Below the pieces are notes generated by a model. That model had not been told where the DNA came from, searched no databases, and was given only the letters and a program-made list of their open reading frames with translations. A stretch of DNA of 64,000 nt from positions 24,115 through 88,114 of the forward strand of contig JAJVHV010000017.1 of assembly GCA_022072445.1 (NCBI GenBank), in the 5' to 3' direction. Shown here piece by piece: positions 17,722 to 26,047 of the stretch (positions are counted from its first letter, which is position 1; every line of letters begins with the position of its first letter). The DNA is from Phycisphaerae bacterium. GTDB taxonomy: Bacteria > Planctomycetota > Phycisphaerae > UBA1845 > Fen-1342. The translations under genes were made by a program, and so were the position numbers.

Positions 17722-19380
17722 CTACGGCGCGACGAGCAGGGCCAGGAACGGCTCGATGTCGAAGCCGTCGATACGGCCGTCGCGGTTGACGTCGGCCCGC
17801 AGGCGGACGTTGTCGTCGGGCACGTCGCCCATCAGGGCGTTGACGAACGGCTCGATGTCGGCGGGGGTGACCGAGCCGTCGCCGTCGAAATCGCCCTGCA
17901 CGCGGACGAACTGAATCGTCTGTCGCGGCGAGACGTGGCTGGCGGAGTTCCAGCTTCCATCAGGCCAGGTGACTGTGATAACGTCGGCGTGCGGCGCGGA
18001 GCCGAGGCCGAAGAGCAGCGAGCCATCCTCCTGTGAATAGAAGCTCATGCCGCTCGTGAGCTCGCGGAGTTGTGTCACGCCCCCGGCGGTCAGCGTGACA
18101 CGCGAACCGATGGCCTGCGGGTTGTGGCCGGTCCGGTCGGCGAGGCGCACGCGGAGCCAGTTGGCGGCGTTTCCGCCGTCATTTCGAAACAGCAGCGCCG
18201 GGCCGCCGGTGTTGGTCAGGATCAGGTCGAGGTCGCCGTCAAGGTCGTAGTCGACGGCGGCGAGTCCGCTGGCGGTTCCGACAGGGGCGAAGCCGGCGGC
18301 GGAGCTGACGTTCTCGAACGTGCCGTCGGCGCGGTTACGGAAGAGTCGCGATGCGCCGGCGCTGTTGGTGACGGCAAGGTCGAGCCAGCGGTCGTTGTCG
18401 TAGTCGAGAGAGGTTACGCCCCAACTGAAACCCGTATCGCTGACGCCGGCGGTCTTGGCCACGTCGGTGAACATGAGGCCGCCGCCGGTGCTGAGGGCGC
18501 TGCGGAAGAGGCGGTTTCCGCCCATGCCCTGGATGGTGTAGTCGGTCGTGTAGACGTCGAGGTCGCCGTCGTTGTCGTAGTCCCAGGCGACGACACCCAT
18601 GTCGGGGGCTTTCTTGGTGATGCCGACGTTGAAACCGACGTCTTCGAGCAGGCCGTCGAGGCGGTTGATGAAAACGCGGCTCTGGGTCCAGGTGTCTTCG
18701 GGGACGAAGACGTCGGTGCGGCCGTCGGCGTTCAGATCGGCGGCGAGCGGCTGCCAGTTGATGCAGCCGTCGCTCATCGGCAGGCACGGCAGCATCAGCG
18801 TCATCGTGCCGTCGCCGTTGTTGTGGTAGACTAAGTTTCCCGGGGCGGCGGTGGAGCACTCGCCGGCGACGCCGACGAAGAGGTCGAGGAAGCCGTCGCC
18901 GTCGTGGTCGAAGGCGGTGATGCCCTTGAAGAAGAGCTCGGTGAATCGTTCGAGCAGGCCGGCGGCGTCGCTGATGTCGATGAACCCGCCGCCGACGTTT
19001 CGCAGCAGGCGCACGCGGTTTTCGCCGCCGGCGTTCTGGCTGTTGAGCGCCACATCCAGACGGCCGTCGTTATCGAGATCGAAGAAGACCTGCGAGATGG
19101 TGATTTCGGGGGTGCGGACGCCCCAGGCGGCGCCGACCTCGGTGAACGTGCCGTCGCCGTTGTTCAGATAAAGCTCGTTGTTGAAGCCGGCGACGTCATT
19201 GAAGAACAGCTCGGCGTAACCGTCGCCGGTGAGGTCCACGGCGCAGACGCCGGAGTGGTTGATGGCGGCGTGATTGGTGAAGTTGATGCCGGCCTGGGTG
19301 GTGACGTTGGTGAAGACGGGGTCGGCCAAGGCGGTGGTGGCCAGGAGGGCGGCGGTGAGGGTGACTGTGGGTCGGCACAT
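17722..19380 (-). CDS. Secreted CRTAC1-type FG-GAP/ASPIC-UnbV protein with dockerin-like tail
   Basis: A 552-residue exported protein; signal [20 protein letters not shown]. Seven or so FG-GAP/VCBS blades follow ([83 protein letters not shown]), each with a calcium-binding Asp loop, forming a beta-propeller. An ASPIC/UnbV domain ([28 protein letters not shown]) lies near residues 385-470. The tail has two dockerin-like repeats, [18 protein letters not shown] and [18 protein letters not shown]. The ligand is unknown. Confidence 0.88.
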   Translation of the reverse strand: MCRPTVTLTAALLATTALADPVFTNVTTQAGINFTNHAAINHSGVCAVDLTGDGYAELFFNDVAGFNNELYLNNGDGTFTEVGAAWGVRTPEITISQVFFDLDNDGRLDVALNSQNAGGENRVRLLRNVGGGFIDISDAAGLLERFTELFFKGITAFDHDGDGFLDLFVGVAGECSTAAPGNLVYHNNGDGTMTLMLPCLPMSDGCINWQPLAADLNADGRTDVFVPEDTWTQSRVFINRLDGLLEDVGFNVGITKKAPDMGVVAWDYDNDGDLDVYTTDYTIQGMGGNRLFRSALSTGGGLMFTDVAKTAGVSDTGFSWGVTSLDYDNDRWLDLAVTNSAGASRLFRNRADGTFENVSSAAGFAPVGTASGLAAVDYDLDGDLDLILTNTGGPALLFRNDGGNAANWLRVRLADRTGHNPQAIGSRVTLTAGGVTQLRELTSGMSFYSQEDGSLLFGLGSAPHADVITVTWPDGSWNSASHVSPRQTIQFVRVQGDFDGDGSVTPADIEPFVNALMGDVPDDNVRLRADVNRDGRIDGFDIEPFLALLVAP

Positions 19381-19755
19381 ATCGGATTCTCGAATGCGGG
19401 GCGCACCCGCGGATGCGGACTTGCCCGGCTGGCTCGACGCGAGCTGAAAGCGAACGGCGAACTGACGTAGCGCGCAGCGCGGCAAACGAATGGCGAGCGC
19501 CGTGCCGCCCCGCGACATAGAGAGTTTAGTCGGCGTGATGGCGTGGCTCAAGTTTTTCCGCGTGTGGTGACGGACGGGGGTCCGATAAGTGAGCGCGGGC
19601 GGAGAATGGCGAGTAGCGAGTCGCGAATGACGAATGAATCGGCGAGAGCCGGATTTCGGTATTCAAAATCCGACATTCGCCATTTCACGCGCGGGTTCCG
19701 ACCGCCGACGCCGGTTCATTGACCGGCCACGTCCGCGCCGGGTAGGCTGCGACGA
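19381..19755. other. Divergent intergenic region
   Basis: Contains a low-complexity stretch around 19605-19690 rich in AATGGCGA, GTCGCGAATGACGAATGAAT and an imperfect hairpin (GCCGGATTTCGG with CAAAATCCGACATT), which looks like a degenerate dispersed repeat. No gene or clear promoter was found. Confidence 0.4.
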
Positions 19756-20658
19756 ATGGAAATGGTCGGCGACGCGCCCACGCATGAGTCAGGTCTGTTC
19801 AAGCGCACCGTGGCGCGCGTCCGGTTTCTGCTGGGCGCCGCGCTGGTGTTGGGGCTGCTGTACTTCGTGGTTGGGGGTCTGGTGCTGCCGCGGGGATTGC
19901 AGCGCCCACCGGTGGTCACCGCCGCGCCGCTGGCCGCGTTGCTGGCGGCGGTGTGTACGATCGGCGGGGCGTACGTGGCGGTGTGGGTGGCCGGCTCGCG
20001 GACGACGCCGACCGCGCTGATGGTCGTGGGATTGGCACTGGTGGTGTGGGCGTTTCCGGGCGGGACGATCGATGACTGGCTGAAGCTGCGCAACGTGACG
20101 GCGTCGCAATCGGCCGGGCCGGCGTATTGGGCGCTGCTGCCCGAGCACGTTTACTGGTTCATGGTGTCACTGGGCGTGCTGGTGGCGGCGCAGTTCGCCG
20201 AGCGGCCGGACGGCGGGGCGGTTCGGCGGGCGCTCGGGTTGGACCGGCTCCGCGCCGAGCTGGCGCGCGGCGTGTTTTCGAGTCTGATCTGCGCGGGCGC
20301 GGTGGGAGTGTGTCTGTCGGTGCTGAACGTGCCGGCGGTGTCGGACACCCGCCGTCAGCAGGTTTACTTCGCGTTGGCGGTGGGTTTCGCGCTGGCGCTC
20401 GGGCTGTGTCGCTACGCCCTGCCGGGGCGACGTCACGTCGTCTGGTATCTGCTATCGCCGCTGGTCGTGGGCCTGGTGGGCGTGGTGTCGGCGGGCGCGG
20501 CTCCGCGGCTGGCGGGGGCGTACGGCGGGATCAACGTCATTCCGGTGTCGGGGCTGGTGCGGGCGCTGCCGGTGGAACTGACGGGCATGGCGCTGCTGTT
20601 CATCGGCTGGTCGGCGTCGGTGGCGCGGCCGCCGAGCGAGGCATCGGGGGCGACATGA
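19756..20658 (+). CDS. Polytopic membrane protein, unknown
   Basis: A 300-residue protein with about eight hydrophobic helices (FLLGAALVLGLLYFVVGG, PLAALLAAVCTIGGAYVAV, ALMVVGLALVVWAF, HVYWFMVSLGVLVAA, SLICAGAVGVCLSVL, FALAVGFALALGL, LSPLVVGLVGVVSAG, LTGMALLFIGW). A short loop (GGTIDDWLKLRN) precedes the fourth. No transporter or enzyme signature was recognised. It leads an operon with a coupled 65-residue protein and a radical SAM gene, so a role tied to that enzyme is possible. Confidence 0.7.
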   Translation: MEMVGDAPTHESGLFKRTVARVRFLLGAALVLGLLYFVVGGLVLPRGLQRPPVVTAAPLAALLAAVCTIGGAYVAVWVAGSRTTPTALMVVGLALVVWAFPGGTIDDWLKLRNVTASQSAGPAYWALLPEHVYWFMVSLGVLVAAQFAERPDGGAVRRALGLDRLRAELARGVFSSLICAGAVGVCLSVLNVPAVSDTRRQQVYFALAVGFALALGLCRYALPGRRHVVWYLLSPLVVGLVGVVSAGAAPRLAGAYGGINVIPVSGLVRALPVELTGMALLFIGWSASVARPPSEASGAT

Positions 20659-20852
20659 CCCGCAAGCGGCGCCGACGGCGAGAGTCGGAGGACGAGATTC
20701 GCAATCGGGTCGTCAATGAGACGGCGCTGTATCTCACGACGTGCCTGGATCATCCGGAGCTGGCCGTCTCGATTCCGGTGATTCCGGCCGGCAGCGGCGA
20801 ATTTCCCAGGTCACTGGCGGGGAATTTCTGGCGTCACGTATTATTCGAGTGA
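20655..20852 (+). CDS. Small basic protein coupled to the membrane gene
   Basis: A 65-residue protein whose ATG overlaps the upstream TGA (ATGA). It starts with a strongly basic MTRKRRRRRESEDEIRNRVV, then a short amphipathic part with IPVIPAGSGEFPRSLAGNFW. No known domain is recognised. The basic N-terminus could contact nucleic acid or acidic lipid. The precise overlap and codon use argue it is real despite its size. Confidence 0.6.
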   Translation: MTRKRRRRRESEDEIRNRVVNETALYLTTCLDHPELAVSIPVIPAGSGEFPRSLAGNFWRHVLFE

Positions 20853-20895
20853 AGCGGCCGATCCGCGCTGCGCGGGCACGGCCCCACGGCGGCTC

Positions 20896-22218
20896 ATGCG
20901 GATTCTCATACTTCAATTCGTGCCGGACGTGCGTGGCCGCCCCCTGCCGCGCTTCGAGCCGCAGCTCGGGACGCTCGGCGCACTCCTGCGGCTGCGCGAC
21001 CACGAGCTCGGGCTGATCGCCCTGACACGCTATGACCAGGCGGCGCTGAAGGCGGCGCTGGCGCGGTACCTGCCGCAGCTCATCTATGCCGACGTCTCGG
21101 CCGTCTGCATTGACGCCGCCCGCCGGACGCTGCAATACGTCGCCGAGCACGAGTTCGTGCCGGTGGTCGCGGGAGGGCAGTTTCCGACGGTCGATCCTTC
21201 GGCGGCGCTGAGTTTGCCAGCGGTGCAAGCGGTGGCGATCGGCGAGCCGGACGCCTCGCTGGTGACCTACCTGGAGCGGATGAAGGACCCGGCGGTGGGG
21301 CAGGTCGTGTCGGGGGTCTGGCTGCGGGATGAGCAGGGCTTGGCGCGGCCCGACCTGCCAGCACTGGTGGAGGACCTTGATTCGCTGCCGTTTCCGGAGC
21401 GTGACCTGTTCAACTACGCGGACGTTGTTCGGCAGACCGGCCAGATTGAGATCGCGGTGGGACGCGGCTGCCCGCAATCGTGCGCCTACTGCATCAACGA
21501 CTGGGTGGAGTCGCTCTACGAGGAGAAGGGTTCCTGGACGCGGCGGCGCTCGCCGGGGAACATCGTCGATGAGATCGATCTGCTGCGGAACCGCTACGTG
21601 GGGACGCGCAGCGTTCGATTCCTGGATCACGCCTTTGCGCTCGACCGGACTTGGATCGAGGCGTTTCTGCCGGCGTATCGGGCGGAGATTGACCTGCCGT
21701 TCCGGTGTCATCTGCGGGCCAATGCGCTCGACGCCGACCTGGCTCGACACCTGGCGCAGGCGGGGTGCCGCTGGGCGGACGTGGAGCTGGTGAGCGGGAG
21801 CGACTTCGTCCGCAACGAGATCTTCGACATGGAGCTCTCGGGCGAGCAGATCGACGCGAGCATGTCGGCGCTGCACGCCGCGGGGATCAGCGCGCGCGTG
21901 GTCGTCTATCTGGGATCGCCGTACGAGAGCGAGGCCTCGCTGGACGAGACGGTGGCGCTTTTGGCGCGGCTGAAGCCGGCGAGCGTCGACGTGCGGACAT
22001 ATTTTCCCTGGCCGGGCACGCGGGCGGCGGAGACGGCGCGCGATCACGGCTGGATTCACCCGCGCGGCGAGGAGCAGTATCACCGCGGGCAGTGCGGCAT
22101 CAACATGCCGGCGTGCCGACCGGACGTTGTGGCGGCGTACGTGCGGCGCTTGCAGCACGAGTTTCCCGCCGCGGTTGGGGAGCCGTGGTGGCGGCGGTGG
22201 ACGCATTTCGGCCGGTAG
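20896..22218 (+). CDS. B12-binding-type radical SAM protein
   Basis: A 440-residue protein. Residues 1-170 have the Rossmann-like cobalamin-binding-domain layout of this family (RILILQFVPDVRG, PQLIYADVSAVCIDAARRTL, VVAGGQFPTVDPSAAL), without an obvious DxHxxG. The radical SAM core has GRGCPQSCAYCIND, a CxxxCxxC site for the 4Fe-4S cluster, near residues 193-206, and downstream barrel motifs (FLDHAFALDRTWIEAFL, ELVSGSDFVRNEIF). The substrate is unknown. It lies 43 bases after the small basic gene and presumably forms one operon with it and the membrane protein. Confidence 0.8.
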   Translation: MRILILQFVPDVRGRPLPRFEPQLGTLGALLRLRDHELGLIALTRYDQAALKAALARYLPQLIYADVSAVCIDAARRTLQYVAEHEFVPVVAGGQFPTVDPSAALSLPAVQAVAIGEPDASLVTYLERMKDPAVGQVVSGVWLRDEQGLARPDLPALVEDLDSLPFPERDLFNYADVVRQTGQIEIAVGRGCPQSCAYCINDWVESLYEEKGSWTRRRSPGNIVDEIDLLRNRYVGTRSVRFLDHAFALDRTWIEAFLPAYRAEIDLPFRCHLRANALDADLARHLAQAGCRWADVELVSGSDFVRNEIFDMELSGEQIDASMSALHAAGISARVVVYLGSPYESEASLDETVALLARLKPASVDVRTYFPWPGTRAAETARDHGWIHPRGEEQYHRGQCGINMPACRPDVVAAYVRRLQHEFPAAVGEPWWRRWTHFGR

Positions 22219-22246
22219 CGCTGGTCACGAGCGAATCGCGCGTGCG

Positions 22247-22390
22247 CAATCCGAACCCCCGATGCCAGTCGAGGCATCCGAACTCCGGACGCGAGGCGCG
22301 GGCCGTAGGGACGCCTCCGCACCCTGGCGACGATCCTGACCCGGTACGCCGGCCGCAGCCTCCGGGCCCTCACGCGCGTGAGGGTTCGGT
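22247..22390. repeat. Dispersed repeat, copy A
   Basis: Begins CAATCCGAACCCCCGA, has a middle block CCCTGGC[GA]ACG[AT]TCCTG and ends in the perfect palindrome CCCTCACGCGCGTGAGGG (22367-22384) plus TTCGG. A second, diverged copy with the same three blocks in the same order lies at 54728-54850. It fills the convergent gap between the radical SAM gene and btaA. Confidence 0.75.
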
Positions 22391-22424
22391 TGGATCGACG
22401 CACATCGGCGCGCTGCGCCCTGCT

Positions 22425-23528
22425 CTACGCCTTCCCGTTCACGCTGAATACGTAGAAACTGCCGTACGTCGCCGAGCGATCCGTCGCAAACAGCTCGCGC
22501 GCCAGATCGGCGTGCGACGTCACGTGCTTGAGAATCGTCGTCGGCGGATCGAGCTTGTAACTGCCCGAGCGGTAGATGAACGTCGCCCCGGGCGCCGCCG
22601 CCCGCAGCACGCTGTGCAGCGTGGCCTCAAACGCCTCCGGCGTCATCCAGTCGAAAATGTCGAGCAGGTTGAACTTGTGGATACTCCCCGGCGGGAGCGA
22701 GTCGAGGTAGGGGCCGAGCCAGCCGTTGACGACCTGCACGCGGTCGAGGTTGTTCTTGAGCGTCTCGAAATTCTCCTCGAGCAGGTAGGGCGGCACGTAG
22801 TTCCCGCGGAAGCGGCCTGAGACGGTGATGCTCAGGAAGTAGTTGTTGTAGATCGGCACCTGCGTCAGGACGTACTCGATCCGCTCCTTGACGTAGTCGA
22901 ACATGTCGTGACGGTCGTCGACCAGGTCGAACTGCCTCGGGTGCACCCCCGCCAGGTACATGAACGGCCGAAAACGGATCAGGGCCTTGCTGGCCGGCCC
23001 CCAGAAGCGCCCGGCCAGGTGCCGGTTGTACCAGGCCCGCTGCTCTTCGAGCGTGCGCGAGTCGAGGAATTCGTCGATCTGCTCCGGGCGCAGCATCGTG
23101 TGCAGATAGGCCCGCAGAATGCGGCAGAACAGGCCCATCCGCCCGAACTGGTAGACCCCGCGGGCCGCCATCCACAGCCGCTTGTCCCAGAAACTCCGCG
23201 CTTTGGCCGACAGGCACGGCCGCAGCCGGCTGCGATAGACACTCGTCACACGCGACGGCCTGCGGGCCGCGAAGATGTCGAAAAACGTCTCGTGGTCCAG
23301 CGTCGCAATCCCCGCCAGCTTCAGCTCCAGCAGCGCCGTCTGCGCCGGGTTCGAGTCGATGCTGATCAGCTTGCGCGGGCTCTGGCACAGAAAATTTAGC
23401 GGGTTGCAACCCGCCGACGTGATCGAAATCACCACGTCGTCGGGCGTGATGCGGAACGCCCGGCGATCCATCTCCGGGTCTTCCCACGACATGTTGAACA
23501 CAATGCCGCGGAAGACCAGGCTCTCCAT
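22425..23528 (-). CDS. btaA: S-adenosylmethionine:diacylglycerol 3-amino-3-carboxypropyl transferase
   Basis: A 367-residue protein of the BtaA (DUF3419) family, which transfers the aminocarboxypropyl group of SAM to diacylglycerol to make diacylglyceryl-homoserine, the first step in DGTS betaine lipid. Seen are FNMSWEDPEMDRRAFRIT, the SAM-site ITSAGCNPLNFLCQSP, IDSNPAQTALLELKLAGI, and FNLLDIFDWM. The ATG at 23528 leaves 28 bases after the methyltransferase stop; an earlier ATG would overlap it. Coupling to a BtaB-type methyltransferase supports the function. Membrane-associated, acting on inner-membrane lipid. Confidence 0.87.
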   Translation of the reverse strand: MESLVFRGIVFNMSWEDPEMDRRAFRITPDDVVISITSAGCNPLNFLCQSPRKLISIDSNPAQTALLELKLAGIATLDHETFFDIFAARRPSRVTSVYRSRLRPCLSAKARSFWDKRLWMAARGVYQFGRMGLFCRILRAYLHTMLRPEQIDEFLDSRTLEEQRAWYNRHLAGRFWGPASKALIRFRPFMYLAGVHPRQFDLVDDRHDMFDYVKERIEYVLTQVPIYNNYFLSITVSGRFRGNYVPPYLLEENFETLKNNLDRVQVVNGWLGPYLDSLPPGSIHKFNLLDIFDWMTPEAFEATLHSVLRAAAPGATFIYRSGSYKLDPPTTILKHVTSHADLARELFATDRSATYGSFYVFSVNGKA

Positions 23529-23556
23529 TAACCCGCGCCGGCCCGGACTCGGCAGG

Positions 23557-24186
23557 TCAATGACCGGGGCCAGCCCCGGCGTTCTCGCTGATGGCAGTAA
23601 AGTTGTAGCCGCCGAGCCAATGCTGAACGCGGACATTGCCGAAGACCTTTCTCATTTCCTCAACATAAGACTCGTGCGTCTGCACGTGGTTCAGCTTCAA
23701 CCACCCACGCATCACCGGCTTCAGCGGCCCCCAGCCCGAGAACATGCCGAAATCGAGCACCGCGACGCGGCCGCCGGGCCGCAGATGCTCCCGCGCGCGC
23801 CGCAGCGCCCCGGGCCAGTCCGGAATCATCGTCAGGCTGTACGCAAACAGAATCGCGTCGTACCGCTGGTCGCGGCTGAACGTCGACGCGTCGTCCTGAA
23901 CCAGCTCGACGCAGCGCCAGTCGTGCCGCGCCACCCGCCGCCGCGCCCGTTCCAGCATGTCGGCCGAAAAATCCAGTCCGGTCAGCCGGCCGCAGCTTGG
24001 GTCCAGATATTGCAGCACGTGCCGGAAGTTCAACCCGGTGCCGCAACCGATTTCGAGCACCGCGCTGTCCGGCCGCAGCCGCAGCATCGCCACCGCGCGG
24101 GCCCGGCCGTGCAGAATCATCCAGCGCGTGAAGTCGTAGACGTACGCGTGAAATCGGTAGAACCGTTGAACCGCGGTCTGCGTCAA
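23557..24186 (-). CDS. btaB: SAM-dependent N-methyltransferase, BtaB type
   Basis: A class I methyltransferase of about 209 residues: motif I VLEIGCGTGLN, acidic motif II GLDFSADMLERA, motif III FAYSLTMIPDW, and LRPGGRVAVLDFG. The N-terminal YRFHAYVYDFTRWMILHGR is typical of BtaB, which trimethylates diacylglyceryl-homoserine to DGTS. A strong GGAGGAG lies nine bases before a TTG at 24186, which I take as the start; a GTG at 24207 lies upstream of that ribosome-binding site and would add seven residues. It precedes btaA in the operon, the reverse of the btaA-btaB order of Rhodobacter. Confidence 0.8.
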   Translation of the reverse strand: MTQTAVQRFYRFHAYVYDFTRWMILHGRARAVAMLRLRPDSAVLEIGCGTGLNFRHVLQYLDPSCGRLTGLDFSADMLERARRRVARHDWRCVELVQDDASTFSRDQRYDAILFAYSLTMIPDWPGALRRAREHLRPGGRVAVLDFGMFSGWGPLKPVMRGWLKLNHVQTHESYVEEMRKVFGNVRVQHWLGGYNFTAISENAGAGPGH

Positions 24187-24263
24187 CGCGCGACACTCCT
24201 CCGGCACCCGTCTCGCTCACGCCCGGTGGAGCCCAGCACCCCAACCGCGCCTGGCAGAAGAAG

Positions 24264-24713
24264 TTAATCGCTGCCCGCGACCGGAGCAACGCCGTCCGTC
24301 GAGTCCGCGGGCGGTGATCGCGTCGCCCGCGCCGCCCGCGGCGGCAGATATCGGGCCAGCAGCTCGCGCGTCGCGGCCTCGCTCAGCGCCGCCTTGCCAA
24401 AGCCCGGCTCCGCGCCTGCCGCCTTCGCCGCGGCCTGCGCGTCTGCATGATTGCTGACCAGCATGATCGGAACGTCGCGCAGCGCCGGGCTGGACTTCAT
24501 CCGCCGGATCAGCTCCGACCCGTCGCTGTCGTCCGCGAAAATCCGTCGATTTACGAGCACGAGGCGATAAGCGCGCTTCGCCAGCGCGACGAGCGCTTCG
24601 TCGACGAACATGACGCGATCCACCTCGACGTCAAAGCTGGTCGTGAGCATGGCGCGCATCGCGCCATGGTCCGGATCGCAATTCCCCACGTCCAGCACAC
24701 ACGTTCTGTCCAT
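24264..24713 (-). CDS. Degenerate response-regulator receiver domain protein
   Basis: A 149-residue protein covering one receiver-like domain: CVLDVGNCDPDHGAMRAML, LVLVNRRIFADDSDGSELIR, VPIMLVSNHAD and GFGKAAL. The acidic pocket and the Lys before the last helix are kept in outline, but the phosphoacceptor position at the end of the third strand is Asn (LVLVNRR) rather than Asp, so ordinary phosphorylation is unlikely. There is no output domain. It may be a pseudo-receiver acting by protein contact. The ATG giving MDRTCVLDVGNC is chosen over a longer frame that would run toward the tRNA. Confidence 0.65.
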   Translation of the reverse strand: MDRTCVLDVGNCDPDHGAMRAMLTTSFDVEVDRVMFVDEALVALAKRAYRLVLVNRRIFADDSDGSELIRRMKSSPALRDVPIMLVSNHADAQAAAKAAGAEPGFGKAALSEAATRELLARYLPPRAARATRSPPADSTDGVAPVAGSD

Positions 24714-24775
24714 GCTCTGTCCATTCCGCGGGCGACGGCCCGCGCGCGCTGGCGCGCGCTGCGACAACCCATCAA

Positions 24776-24859
24776 TGCCGAAGGTGGGACTCGAACCCAC
24801 ACTCCCTTGCGGGAACGGGTTTTTGAAACCCGCGCGTCTGCCAATTCCGCCACTCCGGC
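24776..24859 (-). tRNA. tRNA-Leu (anticodon CAA)
   Basis: An 84-base class II tRNA. Acceptor GCCGGAG pairs with CTTCGGC with one G-T pair. The anticodon loop is TTCAAAA (CAA), a long variable arm follows, and the T-arm contains GGTTCGAGTCC. The discriminator is A and CCA is not encoded. Confidence 0.95.
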
Positions 24860-24994
24860 GATTGCCGTTTTCGGTCCTGGCGAATTGTGCGACGGGGCGT
24901 GTGTGGCGTCAAATCGCCGCCCGTCGGCCGCGTGGACTGTCAAACTGACAGTCGCGGCCATTTCGACGGAGGCGGAAGCGACGAATCCGGTTTC

Positions 24995-25025
24995 ATGTAA
25001 CTAGCTCATCCATAACCAGTTACAT
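24995..25025. promoter_or_regulatory. Inverted repeat upstream of groES
   Basis: ATGTAACT at 24995-25002 and AGTTACAT at 25018-25025, perfect eight-base arms 15 bases apart, lying about 80 bases upstream of the groES -35. It is not a CIRCE element. It may be an operator or an upstream hairpin. Confidence 0.4.
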
Positions 25026-25102
25026 CCTACACCCATTCGCCCGCCCACGCCGTGCAATTGGTACGCCGCTTGCTATGCCGCGCCCGTCGTGGGGGAATTT
25101 GT

Positions 25103-25130
25103 TTGACGTGTGGTCCAAACGTGGTGTAAT
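25103..25130 (+). promoter_or_regulatory. Predicted groES promoter
   Basis: TTGACG at 25103-25108, a 16-base spacer, and TGTAAT at 25125-25130, each five of six to consensus. A leader of about 25 bases ends in AAGGGTGG before the ATG. Confidence 0.6.
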
Positions 25131-25161
25131 GGGAATTCAATACTAGCTGAAGGGTGGTCCG

Positions 25162-25458
25162 ATGAAGTCTGTGCCGATTCGTCCGCTGGGCGAAAAAGTC
25201 ATCGTCAAGAGAATGGAAGCCGAGGAGCGCACGGCGGGTGGCATCGTGCTGCCCGACACCGCCAAGGAAAAGCCCAAGCGCGGCAAGGTGCTCAGCGTCG
25301 GCGACGGAAAACTCCTCGACACAGGCAAGCGAAAGCCGCTTCAGGTCAAGGCCGGCGATCAGGTGCTCTTCACCAGCTACGCCGGCACTGAAGTGAAAGT
25401 CGACGGCGAAGAAATGCTCATCATGGATGAGAGCGACATTCTCGCCGTCGTGGAATGA
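25162..25458 (+). CDS. groES: Co-chaperonin GroES
   Basis: A 98-residue protein, normal for the family. It has [33 protein letters not shown] (mobile loop), [30 protein letters not shown], and the C-terminal [13 protein letters not shown]. It forms the heptameric lid of the GroEL chamber in the cytosol. Unusually, groEL does not follow; instead an 83-residue unknown protein overlaps its stop and a strong terminator ends the unit. No CIRCE operator is seen upstream. Confidence 0.95.
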   Translation: MKSVPIRPLGEKVIVKRMEAEERTAGGIVLPDTAKEKPKRGKVLSVGDGKLLDTGKRKPLQVKAGDQVLFTSYAGTEVKVDGEEMLIMDESDILAVVE

Positions 25459-25706
25459 CAATCATGCTCGCCAGCACGACTACGCTGCGAACGTCCGTCG
25501 AGGATGCCATCAAGCTGGTCAATCTGCACTCCGGCCAGGCCAACGTGCGTCTCTGGTTCAACACGCAGCCGCCCTACGACTTCATCGCCAACTCCGGCAC
25601 GCTTCAGGGCGATAACTTCGTGTTCACGGCCGGCTTCGAGACCATCGAGGGTCGCATCCACGATCTGCGCGAAATTCGCGCCGAGCTGATCAACCGCGGT
25701 TCGTAG
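25455..25706 (+). CDS. Small protein coupled to groES
   Basis: An 83-residue protein whose ATG overlaps the groES TGA (ATGA); a second in-frame ATG lies nine bases on. It is a compact alpha/beta-looking sequence: [60 protein letters not shown]. No signal or membrane segment and no recognised family. Its place as second gene of the groES unit, where groEL usually sits, is notable. Confidence 0.7.
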   Translation: MTIMLASTTTLRTSVEDAIKLVNLHSGQANVRLWFNTQPPYDFIANSGTLQGDNFVFTAGFETIEGRIHDLREIRAELINRGS

Positions 25707-25730
25707 CAGCGGAATGACTGGAAAAGAATG

Positions 25731-25772
25731 ACGGCCAGTTCGCGGCGAAGACGTCGCGAACCGGCCGTTTTT
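25731..25772 (+). terminator. Rho-independent terminator of the groES operon
   Basis: A 14-base stem with one mismatch, ACGGCCAGTTCGCG with CGCGAACCGGCCGT, a ten-base loop, and a run of five T. It begins 24 bases after the small gene stop. Confidence 0.9.
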
Positions 25773-26047
25773 GCATGCGCTGTGGACTCGGGAGGGCTTC
25801 CGAGCGCACGCCCGGGAATGTTGCCCGGGGCTGCTCCGCTGGTAAGAGGCTCAATCAAACCTGCAGACGGACCCCGGGCCTTGAACTACTATGTCCGGCC
25901 GGCCGAATCGGATTGCGGGAATCCCGTTTTTTTCAAACATCGCCGCGCCTTGCGCCAGCGGGCGCACCGCCATCCCGTTCGCCGGACAATGAGCGGCTAT
26001 ACTCCTCGTTCGACGCGTGGTTGCGCCGACCGGGAGCGGCTCGCTGG

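Noticed and set aside
20127..20852. A 241-codon frame in the membrane-protein region
   Set aside because: Only its last 65 codons, after the ATGA overlap, look coding; the earlier part is a Gly/Arg-rich shadow of the membrane gene.
25103..25161. CIRCE heat-shock operator before groES
   Set aside because: No TTAGCACTC-N9-GAGTGCTAA pattern; the only inverted repeat is a different sequence further upstream.
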